Assembly: GCA_036675815.1 (NCBI GenBank)
Contig: JAKFEE010000004.1
Location: 1-64,000 of the forward strand
Length of the DNA stretch: 64,000 nucleotides
DNA from: JAKFEE01 sp036675815
GTDB lineage: Bacteria > Pseudomonadota > Alphaproteobacteria > Rhodospirillales > Magnetospirillaceae
Direction: 5' to 3'
Below, piece by piece: positions 1 to 9,376 of this stretch. The first letter of the stretch is position 1, and the number at the start of each line of letters is the position of its first letter. Made by a program: the position numbers and the translations under genes. The notes beneath the pieces are model-generated. The model did no database searches. It saw nothing but the letters and a program-made list of their open reading frames with translations, and was not told the origin of the DNA.

Positions 1-580
1 CGAGCGGGGCCGCGGGCGCGGCCCGGGCGGCCGGCGCGACGGCGCGCCGCGCGAGCGTGAGGAGCCGGAACTCGTCGATAAGCTGGTGCACATCAACCGC
101 GTCGCCAAGGTGGTCAAGGGCGGCCGGCGCTTCGCCTTCGCCGCGCTCGTCGTCGTCGGCGATGCCAAGGGCCGCGTCGGCTACGGCACCGGCAAGGCGC
201 GTGAGGTTCCCGAGGCGATCCGCAAGGCGACCGAACAGGCCAAGCGCAACATGGTCCGCATCGCCCTGCGCGAGGGCCGTACCCTGCACCACGACGCCAA
301 TGGCCGCTTCGGCGCCGGCCGCGTCGTCGTGCGCGCCGCCCCGGCGGGTACCGGCATCATCGCCGGCGGCCCGATGCGCGCCATCTTCGAGACGATGGGC
401 GTGCAGGACGTGGTGGCCAAGTGTATCGGCACCTCGAATCCGCACAACATGATCAAGGCGACGTTCGCCGCCCTCACCAATGTTGCGAGCCCGCGCGCCA
501 TCGCGGCCAAGCGCGGCAAGAAGGTGGGCGAGATCATCGCCCGGCGCGACGGCGCCGCGGCAGCGGCGGCCAGGGAGTAA
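1..580 (+). CDS. rpsE: 30S ribosomal protein S5 (partial, 5' end outside window)
   Basis: S5 is a small-subunit protein that helps form the decoding site and guards translational accuracy. The reading frame is open from base 2, so the gene starts before the window. The visible part begins in the basic, Gly/Arg-rich N-terminus, reaches the family motif ELVDKLVHINRVAKVVKGGR and continues through the S5 C-terminal domain (GTGIIAGGPMRAIFE, then GSSNPHN-like SNPHNMIKAT). A GTG at 86 lies inside this conserved region and is not the true start. It ends with TAA six bases before rpmD, as in standard spc operons. Identification is secure; only the N-terminus is missing. Confidence 0.97.
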   Translation, partial: ERGRGRGPGGRRDGAPREREEPELVDKLVHINRVAKVVKGGRRFAFAALVVVGDAKGRVGYGTGKAREVPEAIRKATEQAKRNMVRIALREGRTLHHDANGRFGAGRVVVRAAPAGTGIIAGGPMRAIFETMGVQDVVAKCIGTSNPHNMIKATFAALTNVASPRAIAAKRGKKVGEIIARRDGAAAAAARE

Positions 581-586
581 GGCCAG

Positions 587-778
587 ATGGCTGAGAAGAA
601 GACGATCACGGTCACCCAAACCGGCAGCGCCATCGGCCGCCGGTTCGACCAGGAAGCGACGCTGATCGGGCTGGGCTTGAACAAGCGTCATCGCACGCGG
701 GTTCTCGAGGACACGCCGGCGGTGCGCGGGATGATCAACAAGGTGCGTCACCTCGTGCGCGTCGAAGACGCCGAGTAA
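587..778 (+). CDS. rpmD: 50S ribosomal protein L30
   Basis: A 63-residue protein of the usual bacterial L30 length. The core ITVTQTGSAIGR, LIGLGLNKRHRTRVLEDTPA and the C-terminal INKVRHLVRVE are typical of the family. L30 binds 23S rRNA in the large subunit. It sits between rpsE and rplO in the classic spc order and is translated from ATG just after the rpsE stop, so it is almost certainly cotranscribed. Confidence 0.97.
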   Translation: MAEKKTITVTQTGSAIGRRFDQEATLIGLGLNKRHRTRVLEDTPAVRGMINKVRHLVRVEDAE

Positions 779-798
779 GCCGGCGGAGGATGTAGGGA

Positions 799-1281
799 AT
801 GAAACTCAACGAACTTCGCGACAATCCCGGCGCCCGCAAGGGCAAGATGCGGGTGGGCCGCGGCATCGGCTCGGGCAAGGGCAAGACGAGCGGCCGTGGC
901 GTCAAGGGTCAGACCTCGCGCACCGGCGTCGCCATCAACGGCTTCGAAGGCGGTCAGATGCCCATCTACCGCCGCCTGCCCAAGCGCGGCTTCACGAATC
1001 CGTCGCGCAAGGACTATGTGGTGGTCAACATCGGCCAGATTCAGGCCGCGGTCGACGACGGCCGCATCAATGCCGGCGAGACCGTCGGTACCGCCGCCCT
1101 CAAGGGTGCCGGATTGGTGAGCAATCCGCGCGATGGCATCCGGCTGCTTGCCAAGGGCGAACTCAAGGCCAAGGTGACGGTCGAGGTGGTTGGCGCCTCG
1201 AAGGCGGCCGTCGCCGCGGTCGAACAGGCCGGCGGCACGGTCATCGTGACCGGCGAGGCCAAGGGCGAAGCCCAGGCCTGA
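799..1281 (+). CDS. rplO: 50S ribosomal protein L15
   Basis: L15 is a late-assembling large-subunit protein that contacts 23S rRNA. The 160-residue product starts MKLNELRDNPGARKGKMRVG and has the glycine-rich loop GIGSGKGKTSGRGVKGQTSR. It continues with FEGGQMPIYRRLPKRGF and a C-terminal domain ending in a short Gly/Ala tail. Length and order fit the family. An SD-like GGAGGA lies upstream of the ATG. It is followed by a 41-base gap and then secY. Confidence 0.97.
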   Translation: MKLNELRDNPGARKGKMRVGRGIGSGKGKTSGRGVKGQTSRTGVAINGFEGGQMPIYRRLPKRGFTNPSRKDYVVVNIGQIQAAVDDGRINAGETVGTAALKGAGLVSNPRDGIRLLAKGELKAKVTVEVVGASKAAVAAVEQAGGTVIVTGEAKGEAQA

Positions 1282-1322
1282 GCCGTACAGCGTCCTGCAC
1301 TCAGCGTTTCCCGGAGTAAGGC

Positions 1323-2666
1323 ATGGCATCGGCCGCCGAACAGTTTGCCGCGAATCTAAACTGGGGCGTGTTCGCCAAGGCACCAGAACTGCGCAAGCGG
1401 ATCTGGTTCACCTTGGGCGCGTTGATCATCTTCCGGCTGGGCACCTGGGTGCCGGTGCCGGGCATCGACGCGGCCGCGCTGGCCGACATCTTCAATCGCC
1501 AGGCCGGGGGTATCCTCGGCATGTTCGACATGTTCGCCGGTGGCGCGCTGTCGCGCATGACCCTGTTTGCCCTTGGCATCATGCCTTACATCTCGGCCTC
1601 GATCATCATGCAGTTGATGACCTCGGTGATGCCGAGTCTGGAGGCGCTGAAGAAGGAAGGCGAGCAGGGCCGCAAGAAGATCAATCAGTACACGCGCTAC
1701 CTGACGGTGGCCATCGCCACCTTCCAGGCCTACGGCATCGCCGTCGGGCTGGAAGGGATGACCGGCGCGCGCGGGCCGGCGGTCATCGACCCCGGCATGT
1801 TCTTCCGCTTCGTCGCGGTGGTCACCCTGGTCGGCGGCTCGATGTTCCTCATGTGGCTGGGCGAGCAGATCACCGCCCGCGGCATCGGCAACGGCACGTC
1901 GCTGATCATCTATGCGGGTATTGTCGTCGAACTGCCCAGCGCCCTTGCCGGCACCCTGGAACTGGGCCGCACCGGCGCGCTGTCGCCGCTGTTGATCATC
2001 GGCATGCTGCTCATGGTGGCGATCGTCATCGCCGTCATCGTCTTCGTCGAACGAGCGCAGCGGCGGGTGCTGATCCAGTATCCAAAGCGCCAGGTCGGCA
2101 ACAAGATGTTCGGCGGCGAGAGCTCGCATCTGCCGTTGAAGCTCAACACCTCGGGCGTGATCCCGCCGATCTTCGCCAGCTCGCTGCTGCTGCTGCCGAT
2201 GACCGTCGCCGGCTTCACCGCCGGTCAGGGGCCGGACTGGCTGCGCGACGTCACCGCTTTGCTCGGCCATGGCCAGCCGCTGTACCTGGCCATCTACCTG
2301 GCGCTGATCGTCTTTTTCGCCTTCTTCTATACAGCGGTGGTGTTCAATCCGGCGGAGACGGCGGACAATCTGAAGAAGTACGGCGGGTTCGTGCCCGGCA
2401 TCCGACCCGGCAAGAACACCTCGGATTATCTCGATTACGTACTGACGCGGCTGACCGCGGTCGGGGCGGTCTATCTGGCGATCGTCTGCCTGCTGCCTGA
2501 ACTGCTGATTTCGCGGTTCTCGGTGCCGTTCTATTTCGGCGGCACGAGCCTGCTGATCGTCGTCACCGTCACCATGGACACCGTCGCCCAGGTTCAATCG
2601 CATCTACTGGCTCACCAGTACGAAGGATTGATCAAGAAGTCGAAGCTGAGAGGGAAGCGGGGATAA
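1323..2666 (+). CDS. secY: Protein translocase subunit SecY
   Basis: SecY is the channel subunit of the SecYEG translocon in the inner membrane. The 447-residue product has about ten hydrophobic segments. It opens with the cytosolic FAKAPELRKRIWFTL, followed by the TM1/plug-region motif RLGTWVPVPGID, and later carries MWLGEQITARGIGNGTSLII and the cytosolic loop QRRVLIQYPKRQVG typical of the family. Length is normal. The next gene, adk, starts four bases after the stop, so secY and adk are translationally close, as in other alphaproteobacteria. Confidence 0.97.
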   Translation: MASAAEQFAANLNWGVFAKAPELRKRIWFTLGALIIFRLGTWVPVPGIDAAALADIFNRQAGGILGMFDMFAGGALSRMTLFALGIMPYISASIIMQLMTSVMPSLEALKKEGEQGRKKINQYTRYLTVAIATFQAYGIAVGLEGMTGARGPAVIDPGMFFRFVAVVTLVGGSMFLMWLGEQITARGIGNGTSLIIYAGIVVELPSALAGTLELGRTGALSPLLIIGMLLMVAIVIAVIVFVERAQRRVLIQYPKRQVGNKMFGGESSHLPLKLNTSGVIPPIFASSLLLLPMTVAGFTAGQGPDWLRDVTALLGHGQPLYLAIYLALIVFFAFFYTAVVFNPAETADNLKKYGGFVPGIRPGKNTSDYLDYVLTRLTAVGAVYLAIVCLLPELLISRFSVPFYFGGTSLLIVVTVTMDTVAQVQSHLLAHQYEGLIKKSKLRGKRG

Positions 2667-2670
2667 CGCG

Positions 2671-3330
2671 ATGAACCTGATCCTCATGGGGCCGCCCGGC
2701 GGTGGCAAGGGCACGCAGGCCAAGCTGCTGCAGGACAAGTACGGCATGGTGCAGTTGTCGACCGGCGACATGCTGCGCGCGGCGGTGGCCTCGGGCAGCG
2801 CGATCGGCAAGAAGGCCAAGGCAGTGATGGAGGCGGGGCAACTGGTCTCCGACGACATCGTCATCGGCATCATCGACGAGCGCCTCGATCAGCCCGACGC
2901 CCAGAAGGGGTTCATTCTCGACGGTTTCCCGCGCACGACCGCGCAGGCGCAGGCGCTCGATGCGCTGCTGGTGCGCAAAGGCCTGAAGCTGGATTGTGTC
3001 ATCGAGATCCGGGTCCCGGACGACTACATCGTCGAGCGCATCACCGGCCGGTTCAGCTGTGCCAAGTGCGGCGCCGGGTATCACGACAAATTTCAGCGGC
3101 CCAAGGTGGACGGCGTCTGCGACGTGTGCGGCGCGACCGAGTTCGTCCGGCGGGCCGACGACAATGCCGAGACGGTCCAGAAGCGTCTCGACGCCTACCA
3201 TGCCCAGACGGCGCCGCTGTTGCCGTATTATGGCGGCAAGGGCGTGCTCGAAGTAGTCGATGGCACCCAATCGATCGACAAGGTGACCGAAGCCTTGTCG
3301 AAATTGTTGGATGCCCATGTGGTGAGTTGA
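2671..3330 (+). CDS. adk: Adenylate kinase
   Basis: Converts AMP and ATP to two ADP in the cytoplasm. The product (219 residues) starts with the P-loop GPPGGGKGTQ and has the NMP-binding segment STGDMLRAAV and the family signature FILDGFPRTTAQA. The long LID domain carries four cysteines (CAKC and CDVC pairs), so it is the zinc-binding LID form. Only four bases separate it from secY. A strong promoter for the following rpsM overlaps its stop codon. Confidence 0.97.
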   Translation: MNLILMGPPGGGKGTQAKLLQDKYGMVQLSTGDMLRAAVASGSAIGKKAKAVMEAGQLVSDDIVIGIIDERLDQPDAQKGFILDGFPRTTAQAQALDALLVRKGLKLDCVIEIRVPDDYIVERITGRFSCAKCGAGYHDKFQRPKVDGVCDVCGATEFVRRADDNAETVQKRLDAYHAQTAPLLPYYGGKGVLEVVDGTQSIDKVTEALSKLLDAHVVS

Positions 3331-3354
3331 CTTTAGGGCGAAGCTCCCTATAAT
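3327..3354 (+). promoter_or_regulatory. Sigma-70-type promoter for rpsM-rplQ (alpha operon)
   Basis: TTGACT at 3327-3332 and a perfect TATAAT at 3349-3354 are separated by 16 bases. The -35 box overlaps the adk stop codon. The spacer before rpsM (92 bases) leaves room for a leader of about 60 bases. This suggests the alpha operon can be transcribed independently of spc. The start site itself is an inference. Confidence 0.75.
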
Positions 3355-3422
3355 CGCGCACCTTCTGTTTTCCGGCTCACGGAGCCGGTCGCATAGCATT
3401 GATTTGCAAGGAGTAAGCGGCT

Positions 3423-3800
3423 TTGGCGCGTATTGCTGGCGTAAACATCCCGACCAATAAGCGGGTGCTGATTGCGCTGACCTACATCCACGGCATCGGG
3501 CGCACCAAGGCGACCGAAATCTGCCAGAAGGTCGGCATCACCGACGAACGGCGCGTGAACACGCTGTCGGACGACGAGGTTCTGCGCATCCGCGAGCTCA
3601 TCGATCGTGACTACCAGGTCGAAGGCGACCTGCGGCGCAATGTGGCGCTGAACATCAAGCGCCTGATGGACCTTGGCTGCTACCGCGGCCTGCGGCACCG
3701 CCGCGGCCTGCCGGTGCGGGGCCAGCGCACGCACACCAATGCACGTACGCGCAAGGGCCCGGCCAAGCCGATCGCCGGCAAGAAGAAAGCAACGAGATAA
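3423..3800 (+). CDS. rpsM: 30S ribosomal protein S13
   Basis: S13 sits in the 30S head and contacts tRNA and the inter-subunit bridge. The 125-residue product begins MARIAGVNIPTNKRV from a TTG start, preceded by an AAGGAG ribosome site eight bases upstream. The conserved start fixes the choice of TTG. The helix-hairpin region ALTYIHGIGRTKA and the basic tail RGQRTHTNARTRKGP are typical. It is followed by rpsK after 16 bases. Confidence 0.97.
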   Translation: MARIAGVNIPTNKRVLIALTYIHGIGRTKATEICQKVGITDERRVNTLSDDEVLRIRELIDRDYQVEGDLRRNVALNIKRLMDLGCYRGLRHRRGLPVRGQRTHTNARTRKGPAKPIAGKKKATR

Positions 3801-3816
3801 GGGGCTGGGATAGGTT

Positions 3817-4215
3817 ATGGCTAAGGCAGCTGCGACTGCACAGCGCCCGCGGCGGCGCGAGCGTAAGAACATCACGTCGGGCGTCGCCCACGTCAATGCG
3901 TCGTTCAACAACACGATGATCACGATCACCGATGCGCAGGGCAATGCCATCGCCTGGTCGTCGTCGGGCATGCAGGGGTTCAAGGGCTCACGCAAGTCGA
4001 CGCCCTATGCGGCCCAGGTCGCGGCGGAAGATGCCGGCCGCAAGGCGATGGACCATGGCATGCGCACGCTCGAGGTCGAGGTCAAGGGTCCCGGCGCCGG
4101 CCGTGAATCGGCACTGCGCGCCCTGCAGGCCGTCGGCTTCGCCATCACCGCGATCCGCGACGTCACTCCGATCCCGCACAACGGCTGCCGGCCCCGCAAG
4201 CGCCGTCGGGTCTGA
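3817..4215 (+). CDS. rpsK: 30S ribosomal protein S11
   Basis: S11 forms part of the 30S platform near the mRNA exit. The 132-residue product has the alphaproteobacterial N-terminus RRRERKNITSGVAHVNASFN and the family motif GPGAGRESALRALQAVGF. It ends DVTPIPHNGCRPRKRRRV. It lies directly before rpoA without rpsD between them, the usual alphaproteobacterial arrangement. Confidence 0.97.
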   Translation: MAKAAATAQRPRRRERKNITSGVAHVNASFNNTMITITDAQGNAIAWSSSGMQGFKGSRKSTPYAAQVAAEDAGRKAMDHGMRTLEVEVKGPGAGRESALRALQAVGFAITAIRDVTPIPHNGCRPRKRRRV

Positions 4216-4243
4216 TCTGACGTCGGATTAACATTTTCGGCCT

Positions 4244-4277
4244 GCACCGCCAGTCGAGCTCGTTCGGCTGGCGGTGC
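4244..4277 (+). promoter_or_regulatory. Stem-loop in the rpsK-rpoA spacer
   Basis: CACCGCCAG (4245-4253) pairs perfectly with CTGGCGGTG (4268-4276), extendable by one G-C pair, around a 14-base loop. No T-run follows, so it is not a classical terminator. It may act as a processing or translational-control site ahead of rpoA. The function is an inference. Confidence 0.5.
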
Positions 4278-4304
4278 CGCCGTTGCGACAGACAAGGCGG
4301 AGTC

Positions 4305-5327
4305 ATGCTCGTGCTTCAGAAGAACTGGCAAGAACTGATCAAACCCAGCAAGCTCCAGATCGAGCCGGGGGACGATCCGGCGCGCATTGCCAACCTTGTC
4401 GCCGAACCGCTCGAGCGTGGCTTCGCCATGACCTTGGGCAACGCGCTGCGGCGCGTGCTGCTGTCGTCGCTGCAGGGCGCGGCGGTGTCGGCGATCCAGA
4501 TCGAGGGCGTGCTGCACGAGTTCTCCTCGATTCCCGGCGTGCGCGAGGACGTCACCGATCTCATCCTCAACATCAAGAGCATGGGCCTGCGCATGCACGG
4601 CGACGGGCCGAAGCGCATGCATCTGCGCGCAACCGGCCCCGGCGAGGTGACCGCCGGCATGATTGAGACCGGCCACGACATCGAGATCATGGATCGTGAT
4701 CTGGTGCTGTGCACCCTCGACGAGGGCGCCACCCTGAACATGGAACTGACCGTCAGCACCGGGAAGGGCTATGTGGCGGCGTCGCAGAACCGCGCCGAGG
4801 ATTCGCCGATCGGCCTGATCCCGATCGACGCCATCTTCTCGCCGGTGCGCAAGGTTGCCTACAAGGTCGAGAACACCCGCGTCGGCCAGGTGACCGACTA
4901 CGACAAGCTCGGCATGCACATCGAGACCAACGGCGCCGTGACGCCCGAGGACGCGGTGGCGCTGGCGGCGCGCATCCTGCAGGACCAGTTGCAGCTGTTC
5001 ATCAACTTCGAGGAGCCGCAGGCGGCCGGCGAGGAAGAGAAGCGCGAGGAGCTGCCGTTCAACAAGAACCTGCTGCGCAAGGTCGACGAGCTCGAACTGT
5101 CGGTGCGTTCGGCCAACTGCTTGAAGAACGACAACATCATCTACATCGGCGATCTGGTGCAGAAGACCGAGGCGGAGATGCTCCGCACCCCGAACTTCGG
5201 CCGCAAGTCGCTGAACGAGATCAAGGAAGTGCTGGCCCAGATGGGCTTGCACCTCGGCATGGAAAACCCCAACTGGCCGCCGGAGAACATCGAGGAGCTG
5301 GCCAAGAAGTTGGAGGAGCCCTACTAG
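4305..5327 (+). CDS. rpoA: DNA-directed RNA polymerase subunit alpha
   Basis: The alpha subunit dimerises to start RNA polymerase assembly, and its C-terminal domain binds UP elements and activators. The 340-residue product has the N-terminal assembly domain (EPLERGFAMTLGNALRRVLL, then EGVLHEFSSIPGVREDV). After a Glu-rich linker (about 230-250) comes the alpha-CTD with LELSVRSANCLKNDNI and LLRTPNFGRKSLNEIK-like sequence. Length is normal. A 234-base spacer with a repeat element separates it from rplQ, longer than usual. Confidence 0.97.
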   Translation: MLVLQKNWQELIKPSKLQIEPGDDPARIANLVAEPLERGFAMTLGNALRRVLLSSLQGAAVSAIQIEGVLHEFSSIPGVREDVTDLILNIKSMGLRMHGDGPKRMHLRATGPGEVTAGMIETGHDIEIMDRDLVLCTLDEGATLNMELTVSTGKGYVAASQNRAEDSPIGLIPIDAIFSPVRKVAYKVENTRVGQVTDYDKLGMHIETNGAVTPEDAVALAARILQDQLQLFINFEEPQAAGEEEKREELPFNKNLLRKVDELELSVRSANCLKNDNIIYIGDLVQKTEAEMLRTPNFGRKSLNEIKEVLAQMGLHLGMENPNWPPENIEELAKKLEEPY

Positions 5328-5338
5328 GGGCATGAGGG

Positions 5339-5466
5339 TCATCACAGAGGCACAGAGACACTTTTTCCGTCATGCCCGCGAAGCGGGCATCCAGTCCGGA
5401 GGTCTCAGGAATGGACCTCCCGCTTTCGCGGGAGTGACGGCAAAAAGCTCTGTGTCTCTGTGATGA
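5339..5466. repeat. MITE-like nested inverted repeat between rpoA and rplQ
   Basis: The outer arms TCATCACAGAGGCACAGAGA and TCTCTGTGATGA are near-perfect inverted copies. Inside lie inverted CCGTCA/TGACGG boxes and two hairpins, CCCGCGAAGCGGG and CCCGCTTTCGCGGG. The inner core matches the family also seen at 44663, 55525 and 55648. Only this copy has the extra outer 'cacagag' arms. It has no coding potential. Its position between two cotranscribed ribosomal-operon genes means it is transcribed. Confidence 0.8.
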
Positions 5467-5561
5467 ATTCGTTTTCGTTCCCCGCCGTACCGGCCTTCGG
5501 GCATTGGCGCGCGGGTTTCGCCATCGGTCGCGTGCGCGCGGCCAAACCCAAGGAGTGAGCA

Positions 5562-5993
5562 ATGCGTCACGGTATGTCCGGCCGTAAGCTGAATCGCACG
5601 TCGCAGCATCGCAAGGCGATGTTCAGCAACCTGGCCTGCGCCCTGTTCAAGCACGAGCAGATCAACACCACCCTGCCCAAGGCCAAGGACCTGCGCCCGA
5701 TCGCCGAGAAGTTGATCACCCTGGGCAAGCGCGGCGACCTGCATGCCCGCCGTCAGGCCTTCGCCCTGCTGCGCGACGACGCCGTGGTCAAGAAGCTGTT
5801 CGAGGTGCTCGGCCCGCGCTACAAGGACCGCAATGGCGGCTACACCCGCGTGCTCAAGGCCGGCTTCCGCTACGGCGACGCCGCGCCGATGGGCCTGATC
5901 GAACTGGTGGAGCGCGACCTCGCCGCCAAGGGGCTGGATTCCGGCCCGACCATGAAGACCGGCGACGAGGTCGAGGCCGAGGAGAAGGCGTAA
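5562..5993 (+). CDS. rplQ: 50S ribosomal protein L17
   Basis: L17 is a large-subunit protein near the exit tunnel. The 143-residue product starts MRHGMSGRKLNRTSQHRKAM and contains LACALFKHEQINTTLPKAKD and the C-terminal GGYTRVLKAGFRYGDAAPM block followed by an acidic tail. Both match the family. An AAGGAG site precedes the ATG. It is the last gene of the alpha operon, followed by a terminator. Confidence 0.97.
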   Translation: MRHGMSGRKLNRTSQHRKAMFSNLACALFKHEQINTTLPKAKDLRPIAEKLITLGKRGDLHARRQAFALLRDDAVVKKLFEVLGPRYKDRNGGYTRVLKAGFRYGDAAPMGLIELVERDLAAKGLDSGPTMKTGDEVEAEEKA

Positions 5994-6018
5994 GCCTCGC
6001 TCGGCGGCAACGAACATG

Positions 6019-6045
6019 AAGGGCGGCCCGCGGGCCGCCCTTTTT
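6019..6045 (+). terminator. Rho-independent terminator of the alpha operon
   Basis: AAGGGCGGCCCG and CGGGCCGCCCTT form a perfect 12-base palindrome followed by TTTTT. It lies 26 bases after the rplQ stop. The small gene on the other strand ends just beyond it, so the hairpin may serve both directions. Confidence 0.9.
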
Positions 6046-6063
6046 CGTATCTGCGGTATGGGG

Positions 6064-6252
6064 CTAATCCAAGGGCACCTGCCAATCCTCGGCCGGTACG
6101 ATGGAAACCGCGGTCGACGGCGGGGCCAGCGGCGCGAGCGGGACGACGGCGGGATCGTACACATACTCGCCGATGGGGCTGACGAAGCCTTGCGACGTGC
6201 CGCAGGCGCCGACGGTGAGGGCCAGGGCCGCGGCCATCAGAATGCGCCTCAT
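6064..6252 (-). CDS. Small putative lipoprotein
   Basis: A 62-residue product with a lipoprotein-type signal: MRRILMAAALALTVGACG, with the probable lipidated Cys at residue 17. The mature part is short and rich in Pro, Val and Ala, with no recognised domain. It is read toward rplQ and stops just beyond the rplQ terminator. A similar-sized lipoprotein is at 31495-31692, but the two sequences are not clearly related. Function is unknown; the signal peptide is the main support that it is real. Confidence 0.6.
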   Translation of the reverse strand: MRRILMAAALALTVGACGTSQGFVSPIGEYVYDPAVVPLAPLAPPSTAVSIVPAEDWQVPLD

Positions 6253-7565
6253 TGCGCTGTTCCTTCTTTTCCACCCATCTCTGAGCATGGGGACCGGCGA
6301 AGCGCCGACAAGGGTCTTTCCCCGGCTGCGCCATTGCCTCGTGCGGGAGTTGTATCTGGTGCGTCCGGGGCTCTCGCATGGCCGAGGGGACCAACTCCGC
6401 CCGTTCATGCTAGACTGGCCGTTCGGGCGAGGGCGGAGCAAGGGGATGGAACGGCGCGCCGACGCGGCCGGGATGGTGCTGCTGCTGGCCCTCGCGCTGG
6501 CCCTGGCGGGGTGCGTCGGCGGCCCGGGCGGCGAGGATTTGCGCCTGCTGGCCGATCTTGGTGCCGCCGGCCGGGGCGAGGCGGCGGGCGCAGCGCGCAC
6601 CGAGATCGCCTATGTGGTGGCGGGGCGGCGGCGGCTGGCCGACCTCTACGAGCCCGCCGGCGGCGGTGCCGCATTGGTGCTGGTGCCGGGGGCGACGCCG
6701 CACGGCAAGGACGACTCCCGCGTCGTGGCCACCGCCGACGCGTTGCGGCGCGCCGGCTTCCGCGTGCTGGTGCCGCAACTGGCATCCGGGCAGGCGCTGC
6801 GCCTGGGCCCGGCCGATGCCGATACCGTGGCCGATGCCATTGTCCACCACTCCCGCACCGCTGCCGCCGCCGGCGTGATCGTCGTCGCCGCTTCGTATGC
6901 GGTGGGGCCGGCGATCATCGCCGCGCTCGATCCGGCGGCGTCGCCGTCGGTGCGCCTGCTGGTCGGCATCGGCGGCTATTACGACCTGGTCGAGGCGCTG
7001 ACTTATCTCACCACCGGCTGCGCCCGGCCCGGGCCGGGGCAGCCATGGGCCTGCCGGCCGCCTTCGACCATCGGCAAATGGCAGTTCGCCCTGGGCAATG
7101 CCGACGGCCTGCCCGATCCCGCCGACCGCGGCCGCCTCGCCGCCATCGCCGCCCGGCATCTCGCCGGTGATGCCGCCGGCGCGGCGGCCCTTGTGCCGGG
7201 ATTGGGGCCGGGCGGCGGCGCCGTTTACGCGCTGCTGGTCAATGCCGATCCAAATGCGGTGCCGGGGCTGGTGGCGCGCTTGCCGGCCGGGTTGCGCGCC
7301 GACCTCTTCGCCCTCGATCTGCGCCGGCACGATCTCAGCCACCTATCGGCCCCGGTGGTGCTGGTTCACGGCCGGGACGACCCCATCATCCCGGTAGCGC
7401 ACAGCGTCGCCCTGGCCCAGGCCATCGGCGGCGGCACCGAGTTGTACCTGCCCGATCGCTTGGCACACGTGGCTCTCGGCCCCGATGGCGCCGACCTGGC
7501 GTTGCTGCGCCGCGCCGCCCAGCGCCTGCTGGCCGAGCGCGACCGCATGCGGCAAGGCACCTGGG

Positions 7566-8453
<888 letters not shown>

Positions 8454-8455
8454 GG

Positions 8456-9376
8456 TCATAGTCCCTGTGCTTGGCGCGGTGGCGACGGGTCGGAGGCGGA
8501 GGAGACCAGCAGGTGGTCGAGTACGCGATCCAGACTGTCCCGCCAATCGGGGGTGGCGATGCCGAATGTGGCCGTGATGCGCCGGCAGTCGAAGCGGGAG
8601 TTGGTTGGGCGCCGCGCCGGGCCCGGGTATTTGCCGCTGGTGATGGCGCGCAGGCCCGGGCAGCGGCCGGTGGCCGCCTGCAGCCGTGTAAAGATGTGCT
8701 CGGCGATGCCGTGCCAGGTGGTGGCGCCGGCGGCGGCGAAGTGATAGGTGCCCCACGGTATGTCCGCGGTGGCCGCAAGGCGTGCGGCGATGGCGGTGAT
8801 GGCGGCGGCGAGGTCGGCGGCGGCGGTGGGCGCGCCGTGCTGGTCGGCGACCACGGCGATGCTGTCACGCTCGCCGGCCAGGCGCAGCATGGTCTTGACG
8901 AAATTGCGGCCGTGGCTGCCGTAGACCCATGAGGTGCGCAGGATGATGTGCCGCGGCCAAGCAGCGCGGACGGCGGCCTCGCCGGCGGCCTTGCTGGCGC
9001 CGTAGACGCCGAGTGGTCCGATCGGATCATCCTCGTCGTAGGGCGCCGGCTTGGTGCCGTCGAAGACGTAGTCGGTGGAGACGTGGATCAGCGGCACGCC
9101 GCCCCGAGCGCAGGCGGCGGCGAGATGGGCCGGTCCGTCGCGGTTGGCGGCGAAGGCGGCCTCGGGCTCGCTCTCGGCCCTGTCGACGGCGGTGTAGGCG
9201 GTGGCGTTGACCACCAGGTCTGGTGCTTGTGCCGCCAGTGCCGCGGCGACGCTCGTGGCATCGGTGACGTCGATCTGCGGCCGCGCCAGCCCGATCAACC
9301 GCGCCGCCGCCGGCCAGGCGGCGTGCATCAGTTCATGGCCGAGCTGGCCGCGACTGCCGAGGACGAGGACGTTCAT
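8456..9376 (-). CDS. rfbD: dTDP-4-dehydrorhamnose reductase
   Basis: Reduces dTDP-4-keto-L-rhamnose to dTDP-L-rhamnose with NAD(P)H. The 306-residue short-chain dehydrogenase-like product has the N-terminal GSRGQLGHEL nucleotide loop. It also has the substrate region STDYVFDGTKPAPYDEDDP and the catalytic YGASKAAGE (YxxxK) motif. Its start overlaps the rfbB stop (ATGA), and its own stop overlaps the alternative rfbA ATG, showing tight translational coupling. Family membership is clear from the operon and motifs. Confidence 0.95.
   Translation of the reverse strand: MNVLVLGSRGQLGHELMHAAWPAAARLIGLARPQIDVTDATSVAAALAAQAPDLVVNATAYTAVDRAESEPEAAFAANRDGPAHLAAACARGGVPLIHVSTDYVFDGTKPAPYDEDDPIGPLGVYGASKAAGEAAVRAAWPRHIILRTSWVYGSHGRNFVKTMLRLAGERDSIAVVADQHGAPTAAADLAAAITAIAARLAATADIPWGTYHFAAAGATTWHGIAEHIFTRLQAATGRCPGLRAITSGKYPGPARRPTNSRFDCRRITATFGIATPDWRDSLDRVLDHLLVSSASDPSPPRQAQGL

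Noticed and set aside
1356..2603. Long minus-strand frame inside secY
   Set aside because: His/Arg/Asp-rich shadow of a GC-rich coding gene; no family character.
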